Part shown: in pieces, positions 1 to 7,196 of the stretch
Layout: each line of letters opens with the position of its first letter
Numbering within the stretch: position 1 is the stretch's first letter
Assembly: GCA_003542355.1 (NCBI GenBank)
Contig: DPKU01000062.1
Location: 1 to 10,145, forward strand
DNA from: Clostridiales bacterium
GTDB taxonomy: Bacteria > Bacillota > Clostridia > Peptostreptococcales > Anaerovoracaceae
Length of the DNA stretch: 10,145 nucleotides
Direction of reading: 5' to 3'
Position numbers and translations under genes: made by a program
The notes under the pieces: generated by a model
What the model was told of the DNA's origin: nothing
Databases searched by the model: none
Seen by the model: only the letters and a program-made list of their open reading frames with translations

Positions 1-153
1 GATTCGGTTCTGATCATCGAAGAAGCGATTCTGGTATATGACCGCTTTACAAAGACCGCACGCGCAGACCGGGGAGATGGCTCCACGGAAAAAATGAAAG
101 AGGATTTCAGGGAAATCGATCTGTCCCTGCTGCGAAGTGCATTGAACGAGTAG
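1..153 (+). CDS. grdX: GrdX family protein, C-terminal 50 residues (5' end outside window)
   Basis: The reading frame is open from the first base of the window and ends at a TAG, giving the last 50 residues of a protein. The segment starts DSVLIIEEAI and ends with an EDFREIDLSLLRSALNE-like helix. This resembles, from memory, the C-terminus of GrdX, the small protein of roughly 115-120 residues encoded at the head of many grd operons (pattern: a SL.IIE.AI helix, then a polar stretch, then EDF.LID..L). GrdX has no established biochemical role that I know of. The gene ends 35 bp before grdE with no terminator between them, so it is probably the first or an early gene of the same operon. The identification rests on a short fragment plus context, and an unrelated upstream gene remains possible. 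Confidence 0.62.
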   Translation, partial: DSVLIIEEAILVYDRFTKTARADRGDGSTEKMKEDFREIDLSLLRSALNE

Positions 154-188
154 GAATACTGCTGATCTTATCGGAGGAGGAATGACGT

Positions 189-1469
189 ATGAAGTTGGAA
201 CTAGGGTATATCACCATCCGGGATATACAATTCGGCCCGAAATCGAAAGTAGACAATAATGTATTATATGTAAACAAAGAAGAATTGTCTGCGCTGATCC
301 TGGCGGACGAAGGGATCACATCTGTGGAGATGGACCTGGCACGCCCCGGAGAGTCGGTGCGCATCACGCCAGTGAAGGATGTGATCGAGCCGCGGGTCAA
401 AGTGAGCGGAACCGGAGGGATCTTCCCCGGCTGGTGCGCGAAAGTGCAGACTGTCGGAGCAGGAAGGACCCATGTTCTGAAGGGCGCGGCAGTGATAACG
501 ACTGGGAAAGTAGTCGGCTTCCAGGAAGGGATCATCGACATGAACGGAGAAGGGGCAAAATATACCCCATTTTCGAAGCTGAACAGTCTGGTGCTTGTTA
601 TCCAACCCAAGGAAGGAATGCTGCAGCACGCTTACGAGAAATCACTGCGGCTGGCTGGATTGAAAACTGCGGAATATCTGGGCAAACTGGCAGAACATCT
701 GGAGCCCGAAGAAGTGCGCACTTTTGAAACACTTTCCGTCACGGAAGGGATCAAGATGTACCCGGAGCTGCCTAGAGTGGGCTACGTATTGATGCTTCAA
801 AGCCAGGGACTGCTCCACGATACCTATGTGTACGGCGTGGATGCAAAACAGACGCTTCCGACGCTCATCGGCCCCACGGAGCTGATGGACGGCGCCATCA
901 TCAGCGGAAACTGCGTGTCGGCCTGCGACAAGAATACGACGTATCATCATCTGAACAATCCCGTGGTGGAGGATCTGTTCTCAGAACACGGGAAAACTCT
1001 GAATTTTGTGGGTTTGATGATCACAAACGAGAATGTGTATCTGGCGGATAAAGAACGTTCCTCCGACCGTACGGCAGAACTTTGCGCATACCTCGGTCTG
1101 GACGGTGTTATTATTTCACAGGAAGGCTTCGGCAATCCCGATACCGACCTGATCATGAACTGCAAGAAGATCGAAGCCAAACGAATCAAGACGGTCATCA
1201 TCACCGATGAATACGCAGGGCAGGACGGCGCATCTCAATCCCTGGCAGATGCCGATGCGGCAGCCGATGCCGTTGTGACCGGCGGAAATGCCAACATGGT
1301 GATCCATCTGCCGGCCATGGACCGCGTGATCGGATCCATCGACCAGGTGGATCATATCGCCGGAGGCTGGTCCGGATCTCTAAAGGAAGACGGAACCATC
1401 ACCGCAGAGCTGCAGGTGATCACCGGCGCCACAAACGAGCTGGGTTTCAATACCTTCAGCGCCAGATAG
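189..1469 (+). CDS. grdE: Glycine reductase complex protein B, alpha/beta proprotein GrdE (pyruvoyl precursor)
   Basis: This 426-residue protein matches the usual length of GrdE, the non-selenium part of substrate-specific protein B of glycine reductase. In the family the proprotein is cleaved at an Asn-Cys bond and the cysteine becomes a pyruvoyl group, which is thought to bind the substrate amino group as a Schiff base. The predicted site is visible here: ISGNCVSACDKNTT, with the Cys at residue 242, splitting the chain into parts of 241 and 185 residues. The C-terminal part has typical GrdE blocks (GVIISQEGFGNPDTDL near residue 304, TDEYAGQDG near 340, GATNELGFNTFSAR at the end). The start at 189 is set by GGAGGAGG at 173-180 with an 8-nt spacer. 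grdB follows after 9 nt, and its ribosome binding site overlaps the grdE stop. The sarcosine (GrdG) and betaine (GrdI) paralogues are similar. I prefer GrdE because the full core operon surrounds it, but substrate specificity is inferred. Confidence 0.93.
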   Translation: MKLELGYITIRDIQFGPKSKVDNNVLYVNKEELSALILADEGITSVEMDLARPGESVRITPVKDVIEPRVKVSGTGGIFPGWCAKVQTVGAGRTHVLKGAAVITTGKVVGFQEGIIDMNGEGAKYTPFSKLNSLVLVIQPKEGMLQHAYEKSLRLAGLKTAEYLGKLAEHLEPEEVRTFETLSVTEGIKMYPELPRVGYVLMLQSQGLLHDTYVYGVDAKQTLPTLIGPTELMDGAIISGNCVSACDKNTTYHHLNNPVVEDLFSEHGKTLNFVGLMITNENVYLADKERSSDRTAELCAYLGLDGVIISQEGFGNPDTDLIMNCKKIEAKRIKTVIITDEYAGQDGASQSLADADAAADAVVTGGNANMVIHLPAMDRVIGSIDQVDHIAGGWSGSLKEDGTITAELQVITGATNELGFNTFSAR

Positions 1470-1478
1470 GAGGAAAGC

Positions 1479-2786
1479 ATGAATCAGATCAAAGTGGTCC
1501 ACTACCTCAATCAGTTTTTCGCCCAGATCGGCGGAGAGGAAAAGGCCAACATCCCCCCGGAAATAAAAGAAGGACCCATCGGTCCGGGCATGGCCTTCCA
1601 GGCTGCGTTCGGAAGCGATGCAAAAATAGTCGCTACGATATTCTGCGGCGACTCTTATTTCAACGAAAATGCGGAAGCGTCCATCGCGGCGATCCTGGAG
1701 ATGATCCAAGCGCAGAAGCCCGATCTGGTGATCTGCGGCCCAGCTTTCAATGCGGGGCGCTACGGCGTAGCCTGCGGAGCCGTGGCTTCTGCAGTAAAGG
1801 AAAAACTGGGCATTCCGACGATCACGGGCATGTACGCAGAAAACCCGGGCGTCGACCTGTATAAAACCAGCGCATATATCGTACCGACCAAAGATAGCGC
1901 AGTCGGTATGAGAGACGCAGTTGCAGCCATGGTCCCGCTCGCACTGAAGCTGGCAAGAGGACTGTCCATCGGATCTTCCGCCGAAGAGGGCTACATTCCT
2001 ATGGGGATCCGCAAAAACTTCTTTGAAGCGAAGAGGGGCTCCAGACGGGCTGTTGATATGCTGCTCAAGAAGTTGGCTGGTGAGCCCTTCGAAACAGAAT
2101 TCCCCATGCCTACTTTCGACAGGGTCACCCCCAGTGCCGCCGTTGCGGACGTGAGCAAGGCGAAAATCGCTCTGGTCACCTCAGGCGGCATCGTACCAAA
2201 GGGCAATCCGGATCACATCGAATCCTCCTCTGCCTCCAAATACGGCAAATACGACCTGGACGGGGTTTCGGATCTGACTGAAGCAACTTATGAAACAGCC
2301 CACGGCGGATATGATCCGGTGTACGCCAACGCCGATGCCGATCGTGTACTGCCGGTGGACGTGTTGCGGGAATTCGAGCAGAAGGGCAAAATCGGAAGCC
2401 TCAGCAGATACTTCTATTCCACGGTCGGAAACGGCACCGCCGTAGCGTCCGCGAAGAAGTATGCTCAGGAGATCAGCAAGGAACTGGTAGCGGACGGTAT
2501 TACCGCCGTGATCCTGACCTCCACCTGAGGAACTTGTACACGTTGCGGTGCAACGATGGTCAAGGAAATCGAACGCGCAGGGATCCCGGTGGTGCACTTG
2601 TGCACCGTCGTCCCCATCTCGCTGACGGTGGGCGCCAACAGGATCGTTCCTACGGTTGCCATTCCACATCCTCTGGGAAATCCGGCAGCCACGCCGGAGG
2701 AAGAAAAGGAATTGCGCAGAAAACTGTTGAATAAAGCGCTGGAAGCATTGTCAACGCCTATTGAAGAACAGACAGTTTTCGAGTAG
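1479..2786 (+). CDS. grdB: Glycine reductase complex selenoprotein B, gamma subunit GrdB (Sec at codon 350)
   Basis: Read with UGA at 2526-2528 as selenocysteine, the frame gives 435 residues, the known size of GrdB. Stopping at the UGA would leave 349 residues and orphan the downstream piece. The context around the UGA is TST-U-GTCTRCGATM, the conserved UxxCxxC redox motif of GrdB. The downstream part (MVKEIERAGIPVVHLCTVVPI, then IPHPLGNP) is in frame and typical of the family. The N-terminus (KVVHYLNQFFAQIGGE, then GPGMAFQ) is also characteristic. GrdB works with processed GrdE to activate glycine and transfers the carboxymethyl group to the Sec of GrdA, releasing ammonia. The ribosome binding site TAGGAGG at 1467-1473 overlaps the grdE stop, implying coupled translation and equal stoichiometry. 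A SECIS-like hairpin follows the UGA. GrdF/GrdH paralogues share the motif, so specificity for glycine is inferred from context. Confidence 0.95.
2526..2528 (+). other. Recoded UGA, selenocysteine codon 350 of grdB
   Basis: An in-frame TGA lies between codons for TST and GTCTRC. The frame stays open for 85 more codons with conserved GrdB sequence, so this is a recoding site and not a termination or pseudogene event. It requires SelA, SelB, SelC and SelD elsewhere in the genome, and none of these is in this window. Confidence 0.95.
2533..2564 (+). promoter_or_regulatory. Probable bacterial SECIS hairpin for grdB
   Basis: A 6-bp perfect stem, CGTTGC (2541-2546) with GCAACG (2550-2555), closes a GGT loop. 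Below it, an internal loop separates a second short helix, CTTG (2533-2536) with CAAG (2561-2564). The apical loop begins 18 nt after the UGA and has G in its first two positions followed by U, matching what is known of bacterial SECIS elements recognised by SelB (apical loop about 16-37 nt from UGA, loop G near the start). The element lies in the coding sequence, as is usual in bacteria. The structure was found by eye and not computed. Confidence 0.75.
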
Positions 2787-2813
2787 AATAAGTCCGTTAA
2801 GGAGGAAATGTGT

Positions 2814-3755
2814 ATGGATAAAATATATGACGTAATCATTGTAGGTGCAGGTCCGGCCGGATTGGCTGCAGGCCTGTACGCAGGCCGAAGCAGGCTGTCC
2901 ACCCTGATCGTGGAGAAGGAAAAAGACGGCGGCCAAATCGTTCAGACGGCTGAAATCGACAACTATCCCGGTTCCATCGAGGGCGAGACCGGACCCAGTC
3001 TGGTCGAACGTTTTTCGGCCCAGGCAAAAAAGTTTGGCGCAGAGAAAGTCTTCGATACTGTTGTTGACATGGAGCTGGAAGGCGATCCGAAGAAAATCAT
3101 CGGCCAGAAGGATACCTATCTGGCAAAAACCGTTATCCTGGCCGGCGGCGCAATGCCCACCAAAATCGGATGCCCCGGAGAGGATGAATTTACCGGAAAA
3201 GGCGTATCCTATTGTGCGACCTGCGACGCAGCATTCTTTGAAGGCTTCGAAGTGTATGTTGTGGGTGGCGGCGATGCGGCAGTGGAAGAAGCGATGCATT
3301 TGACGAAGTTTGCGCGAAAAGTGACCATTATCCATCGAAGAGACGAGCTGCGTGCGGTCAAGGCGATCCAGGAAAAAGCCTTCAAGATCGAAAATCTGGC
3401 GTTCATGTGGAATTCGGTGGTCAAGGAGCTTTCCGGTGACGGACTTCTCTCGCGTATGGTCGTAGAGGATACCAAAACCGGCGAGCAGCGGGAAATCCTG
3501 GCCGACGAGGAAGACGGCATCTTCGGTGTGTTCGTCTTTATCGGCTACAAGCCCAATAGCGGCGTGCTGGAAGGAAAGCTGCCGCTGGAAAATGGGTATG
3601 TCAAGACCGACGACGACATGAAAACCACCATACCTGGCGTCTTTGCAGCCGGTGACATCAGAGTCAAGAGCCTGCGGCAGGTGGTGACGGCTGCGGCCGA
3701 CGGCGCAATCGCAGCGACACAGGCTGGCAAGTACATTGAAAGCCTGGAAGGATAG
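2814..3755 (+). CDS. trxB: Thioredoxin reductase (NADPH-dependent, FAD) of the glycine reductase system
   Basis: This 313-residue cytosolic flavoenzyme supplies electrons to thioredoxin for glycine reduction. Visible motifs are the FAD dinucleotide-binding GAGPAG (residues 11-16), the redox disulfide CATC (Cys134 and Cys137), the second Rossmann fold GGGDAAVEEA (151-160), HRRDELRA (174-181), which is the NADPH 2'-phosphate binding motif, and the C-terminal FAD motif GVFAAGDIRVKSLRQV (275-290). HRRxxxR argues for NADPH over ferredoxin as donor. An ATG at 2808 lies only 2 nt after the GGAGG at 2801-2805, so the ATG at 2814 (8-nt spacer) is the better start. The gene follows grdB by 27 bp and is followed by trxA after 13 bp. 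Placing trxB-trxA inside the grd operon dedicates this pair to glycine reductase, though use by other pathways is possible. Confidence 0.95.
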   Translation: MDKIYDVIIVGAGPAGLAAGLYAGRSRLSTLIVEKEKDGGQIVQTAEIDNYPGSIEGETGPSLVERFSAQAKKFGAEKVFDTVVDMELEGDPKKIIGQKDTYLAKTVILAGGAMPTKIGCPGEDEFTGKGVSYCATCDAAFFEGFEVYVVGGGDAAVEEAMHLTKFARKVTIIHRRDELRAVKAIQEKAFKIENLAFMWNSVVKELSGDGLLSRMVVEDTKTGEQREILADEEDGIFGVFVFIGYKPNSGVLEGKLPLENGYVKTDDDMKTTIPGVFAAGDIRVKSLRQVVTAAADGAIAATQAGKYIESLEG

Positions 3756-3768
3756 AGGGGATCGGAAT

Positions 3769-4086
3769 ATGCTGGAAGTAGACAAAGATACATTTGAAGC
3801 CGAAGTGCTTCAGGCAGAGGGTTATGTCCTTTGCGACTTTTTCGGGGACGGATGCGTCCCCTGCGAAGCGTTGATGCCCCATATCCACAAGTTTGCCGAC
3901 GTGTATGGCGACCGGATGAAATTTGTGAGTATCAACACCTCAAAAGCCAGAAGGCTGGCCATCAGCCAGAAGGTTTTGGGGCTGCCCACCATTGTTCTTT
4001 ATAAAGGTGGTGAAAAGGTCAAAGACCTGATCAAGGACGATGCGACACCTGCCAATGTTGAGGCTATGATCCAGGCGCATCTGTAG
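3769..4086 (+). CDS. trxA: Thioredoxin with atypical GCVPC active site
   Basis: This 105-residue thioredoxin-fold protein has the active site GDGCVPCEAL (Cys29, Cys32) in place of the usual WCGPC, and the conserved cis-proline in GLPTIVLY (Pro73). The CVPC form is known from thioredoxins of amino-acid-fermenting anaerobes that serve glycine, sarcosine and betaine reductases, where thioredoxin reduces selenoprotein A after each turnover. The ATG at 3769 is chosen because GAGGGG at 3755-3760 sits 8 nt upstream. An in-frame ATG at 3736 lies inside trxB, lacks a ribosome binding site and adds residues absent from the family. Tandem stops (TAG TAA) end the gene. Loss of the tryptophan before the first Cys should change the redox potential and partner choice, which is inference. 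Confidence 0.94.
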   Translation: MLEVDKDTFEAEVLQAEGYVLCDFFGDGCVPCEALMPHIHKFADVYGDRMKFVSINTSKARRLAISQKVLGLPTIVLYKGGEKVKDLIKDDATPANVEAMIQAHL

Positions 4087-4139
4087 TAAGGATTTATCCC
4101 GTTCAGCGGTATAAATAAATCATTGAAGGAGGAAAGGAA

Positions 4140-4610
4140 ATGGCCATCTTAGAAGGCAAAAAGGCGATCATCATCGGTGATCGCGATGGCATTCCGGGTC
4201 CGGCGATTGAAGCATGTCTTGAATCAGCAGGTGCAGAAGTCGTGTTTTCATCGACAGAATGCTTTGTCTGAACAGCTGCAGGAGCCATGGATCTGGAAAA
4301 TCAAAAGCGGGTCAAAGAAATCGCCGATCAATTCGGCCCTGAAAACGTGATCGTTGTCCTCGGTGCTGCCGAGGGAGAAGCAGCCGGCCTGGCTGCGGAG
4401 ACGGTAACGGCAGGCGACCCGACTTATGCAGGTCCGTTGGCGGGAGTCTCGTTGGGACTTCTTGTCTATCACATTTGTGAACCGGAAATCAAGGAAGAAG
4501 TAGATGCTGACATCTACGATGAACAAGTGAGCATGATGGAAATGGTGCTGGATGTGGACAACATCATCACCGAAATGACAGCCATCAGAGATCAGTACAC
4601 CAAATACTAA
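4140..4610 (+). CDS. grdA: Glycine/sarcosine/betaine reductase complex selenoprotein A (Sec at codon 44)
   Basis: With the UGA at 4269-4271 read as selenocysteine the protein is 156 residues, as expected for GrdA. The signature TECFVUTAAGAMDLENQ is present with U at residue 44, in the CxxU redox pair. Later family blocks are ENVIVVLGAAEGEAAGLAAETV and the GDPTYAGPLAGVSLGLLVYH segment. GrdA is the small acidic shared carrier. Its selenol accepts the carboxymethyl group from protein B, and with the neighbouring Cys it is then oxidised as protein C takes the acetyl group, and thioredoxin resets it. AAGGAGG at 4126-4132 lies 7 nt before the ATG. A 53-bp gap follows trxA. An automatic caller would start this gene late, at 4287, losing the active site. 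Confidence 0.97.
4269..4271 (+). other. Recoded UGA, selenocysteine codon 44 of grdA
   Basis: The in-frame TGA falls exactly at the Sec position of the conserved CFVU-TAAGAMD motif. The 43 codons before it begin with a well-spaced ribosome binding site, and the 112 residues after it are conserved GrdA, so this is recoding. I could not settle on a clear SECIS stem by eye. A weak pairing of CAG (4279-4281) with CTG (4293-4295) is the best candidate I saw. Confidence 0.96.
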
Positions 4611-4622
4611 CGTACGCAAACC

Positions 4623-4649
4623 GCAAAGGGTGGCCATGCCACCCTTTGC
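4623..4649 (+). repeat. Perfect 12-bp stem-loop between grdA and grdC/D
   Basis: GCAAAGGGTGGC (4623-4634) pairs perfectly with GCCACCCTTTGC (4638-4649) around the loop CAT. It starts 12 nt after the grdA stop and ends 24 nt before the grdC/D start. No T-tract follows (AAATCATG instead), so it is not a canonical intrinsic terminator. It may stabilise the 3' end of an upstream grdA-containing message, mark a processing site, or reduce expression of the last gene relative to grdA. The pairing is seen directly, and the role is inference. Confidence 0.8.
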
Positions 4650-4673
4650 AAATCATGAAAGGAATTCCGCAAC

Positions 4674-7196
4674 ATGAACCACAGTGTTTTAAAAGGAACC
4701 GGTTATGTGCTGGTCCACGTGCCCGGTATGGTGATGCACCACGGGACAACGCAGACGACGGAACGGAGCGCCCATCCGGATTCCGATTATCTGAAGGAAT
4801 TGCCCAAGCACATCCGTTCTTACGAAGACTGCCTGGCCTATCCGCCGAATCAGACGTATATCGGGAATCTTTCCATTGAAGAACTGTCCGATATCGAAGA
4901 GCCCTGGTTCGACAAGAAGACGGAGCATCCTTCCAGATTCGGGCCCTTCGGAGAAGTGATGCCCGAAGATGAGTTTGCCGTACTCATGCAGATCTGCGAC
5001 GCCTTTGATCTGGTCCATCTGGACAAGGAATTTGTTCAGACAGCAAAGCCAAAGTTGGAAGCGCATCCACTCATTACCGCAGCCATGCTGTCCTTGATCA
5101 AAGAAGGACAGGAGCCGGAGGTCATACGCCGGCAGGTGGAAGAGGAGCATGCGCAGCCTGTTATTGTGGGCGACAAGCTGGTGGGATACGTTAAGCGGGC
5201 CCACGATGTGGATGTGAACCTGAGCGCCCATGTCATCTTTGAAAATCTGGTCTCCAAAGCATCCGAAGTGCTTACCATACTCCATTTGCTCAAGCAGAGC
5301 GGCGTCGATCCCAACGACGTGGATTATGTGATCGACTGCAGCGAAGAAGCCTGTGGAGATATGAATCAGCGGGGGGGCGGCAACTTTGCTAAGGCAGCCG
5401 CGGAAATCGCCGGACTGTTGAACGCCACCGGATCCGATACGAGAGCTTTTTGCGCCGGGCCGGCCCACGCCATTGTCGAGGCCGCTTCTCTGGTCAAGGC
5501 TGGTGCCTTCAAAAACGTGATCGTGGCGGGCGGCGGCTGTACGGCAAAGCTTGGCATGAACGGCAAGGATCACGTGCGCAAGGGCCTGCCCATCCTGGAA
5601 GACTGCCTGGGTGGCTTTGCGGCGCTTATTTCGGAAAACGACGGGGTCAATCCGGAAATCAATCTGGAGATCATAGGCCGTCATACAGTTGGTACCGGTT
5701 CTTCGCCTCAAGCTGTCATCGAATCTCTCGTGACGAACCCGTTGACTGCAGCGGGCATGAAGATCACCGATGTGGACAAGTATTCTCCGGAGATGCAGAA
5801 TCCCGATATCACCAAGCCCGCAGGCGCAGGCGATGTGCCGGAAGCGAACTATAAAATGATCGCCGCTCTGGGCGTCAAGCTCGGACAGCTGGAACGGGCT
5901 GAGTTGCCGGCTTTTGTAAAGAATCACGGATTGCGTGGGTTTGCGCCGACTCAGGGGCATATTCCCTCCGGCGTTCCTTATCTGGGTTTTGCACGGGAAA
6001 GCATGCTGGCTGGGCGTACAAAAAACGCCATGATCATCGGGAAGGGCTCCCTTTTCCTGGGACGGATGACCAATCAATTTGACGGAATTTCTTTCTTTCT
6101 GCAGAAAAACACAAAGAAAGAAGCATCTTCCGGCGTATCTGCATCTGCAGTGATCACGGCTATGCCGGTGATCGGCGTTGCGATCCCGGATTCGGAATTG
6201 GGCGAGGAAATGGTCCGTTCTGCGGTGGCATCGGCAGGAAAGAACGGATATAAGGCTGTCCTGATCGAAGGCGATGCCTGTCTAAAAAGAATGGACGAAA
6301 TGCTGATCGCCGGGGAGATCGATGCGGCGGTGGCCGCACATAATCCATTCCCCGTAGGCGTGGCTACCGTCGGCCGCATTGCCACACCTGCGCTGGGACG
6401 GGAGATGTTTCTGGCCACGACCACAGGCACTTCGGCAACGGATCGAGTGGAGGCCATGGTGCGCAACGCTATCGCGGGCATTATTGCCGCGAAGACCTGC
6501 GGAATCGAAGATCCCACGGTAGGTATTGCCAACGTGGAAGGCGGAAGGCAGTGCGAGCGCATTTTGCAGACCCTGTCCGAAAACGGATATTCTCTTCGAT
6601 TTGCTGATTCTGCCAGAGCCGACGGCGGGATACTGATGCGGGGCAATGATCTGCTCCAGGGTTCCGCCGATGTGATGGTGATGGATACGCTCACGGGCAA
6701 TCTGATGATGAAGGTGCTCTCTGCGTTCACTACCGGAGGCGGTATTGAATCCGTAGGGTACGGGTATGGTCCCGGTATCGGCGAAGACTATGAAAAACGT
6801 ATCCTGATCGTCTCCAGAGCATCCGGCGCAGCTGTGATCGCCAATGCCATCGAATATGCGGCACAGACAGTAAGAGGAGATCTTCTGACCATCGCACGTT
6901 GCGAATACGCCAAAGCGAAAAAAGCCGGATTGCAGAAGCTGATCGACGAATCAAAGCAGCGCAGTCCGGGCGGGCCGCCAGTGGCTGCAAAAGCGATAGC
7001 GCCTCCCAAAGAAACCTGCACCGAAGAGATCCACGGCATCGAAGTAATGGAACTGGACGAAGCGGTGGAAGCGCTGTGGTCGGAAGGGATCTATGCGGAA
7101 TCAGGAATGGGCTGTACCGGTCCCGTACTGATGATCAATGATGCCCGCATCGAGCAGGCAAAGGCGATCCTGCAGAAGAAAGGATATGTTCACTGA
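4674..7196 (+). CDS. grdC/grdD: Glycine reductase complex protein C, GrdC-GrdD fusion
   Basis: One uninterrupted 840-residue frame contains both protein C subunits. Residues 1 to about 480 are GrdC-like, related to FabH/thiolase-type ketoacyl synthases. The likely nucleophile region is FCAGPAHAIVEAASLV with Cys260, followed by NVIVAGGGC, and the block ends SLFLGRMTNQFDGISFFLQKN. Residues about 495-840 are GrdD-like, related to PlsX/phosphate acetyltransferase-type proteins, with NPFPVGVATVGR, MFLATTTGTSATDRVEAM, GYGYGPGIGE and ESGMGCTGPV. Cys814 in that last motif corresponds to the GrdD thiol reported as the acetyl-transferring active site (Cys359 in Eubacterium acidaminophilum GrdD). Protein C forms acetyl phosphate from the acyl intermediate on GrdA. 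The junction, KKEASSGVSASAV (481-493), is short and lacks the usual GrdC tail and the first few dozen GrdD residues. There is no ribosome binding site there for a separate start. The start at 4674 has GAAAGGA 10 nt upstream. Confidence 0.92.
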   Translation: MNHSVLKGTGYVLVHVPGMVMHHGTTQTTERSAHPDSDYLKELPKHIRSYEDCLAYPPNQTYIGNLSIEELSDIEEPWFDKKTEHPSRFGPFGEVMPEDEFAVLMQICDAFDLVHLDKEFVQTAKPKLEAHPLITAAMLSLIKEGQEPEVIRRQVEEEHAQPVIVGDKLVGYVKRAHDVDVNLSAHVIFENLVSKASEVLTILHLLKQSGVDPNDVDYVIDCSEEACGDMNQRGGGNFAKAAAEIAGLLNATGSDTRAFCAGPAHAIVEAASLVKAGAFKNVIVAGGGCTAKLGMNGKDHVRKGLPILEDCLGGFAALISENDGVNPEINLEIIGRHTVGTGSSPQAVIESLVTNPLTAAGMKITDVDKYSPEMQNPDITKPAGAGDVPEANYKMIAALGVKLGQLERAELPAFVKNHGLRGFAPTQGHIPSGVPYLGFARESMLAGRTKNAMIIGKGSLFLGRMTNQFDGISFFLQKNTKKEASSGVSASAVITAMPVIGVAIPDSELGEEMVRSAVASAGKNGYKAVLIEGDACLKRMDEMLIAGEIDAAVAAHNPFPVGVATVGRIATPALGREMFLATTTGTSATDRVEAMVRNAIAGIIAAKTCGIEDPTVGIANVEGGRQCERILQTLSENGYSLRFADSARADGGILMRGNDLLQGSADVMVMDTLTGNLMMKVLSAFTTGGGIESVGYGYGPGIGEDYEKRILIVSRASGAAVIANAIEYAAQTVRGDLLTIARCEYAKAKKAGLQKLIDESKQRSPGGPPVAAKAIAPPKETCTEEIHGIEVMELDEAVEALWSEGIYAESGMGCTGPVLMINDARIEQAKAILQKKGYVH

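Noticed and set aside
1479..2528. grdB as a truncated pseudogene ending at the TGA, followed by a separate small gene
   Set aside because: The codons on both sides of the TGA belong to conserved GrdB, and the site matches the known Sec position with a hairpin just after it.
2808..2813. Upstream ATG as the trxB start
   Set aside because: It lies 2 nt after the GGAGG, too close for initiation. The ATG at 2814 has an 8-nt spacer and gives the usual N-terminus.
3736..3768. trxA starting inside trxB at 3736
   Set aside because: There is no ribosome binding site there and the added residues are not part of the thioredoxin fold. GAGGGG at 3755-3760 supports 3769.
4087..4126. Possible promoter in the trxA-grdA gap (TATAAA at 4110-4115)
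   Set aside because: No acceptable -35 hexamer lies 16-18 bp upstream, and the AT-rich stretch alone is weak evidence.
4272..4300. SECIS stem for grdA
   Set aside because: Only 3-bp pairings with mismatches could be drawn by eye, so it is not listed as a feature although one is expected.
4689..6077. Long open frame on the minus strand (462 codons) opposite grdC/D
   Set aside because: It is the shadow of a strongly conserved + strand gene, with a composition unlike a real protein (many His, Arg and Cys) and no recognisable domain. The same applies to the minus-strand frames at 2751-3785 and 6074-6730.
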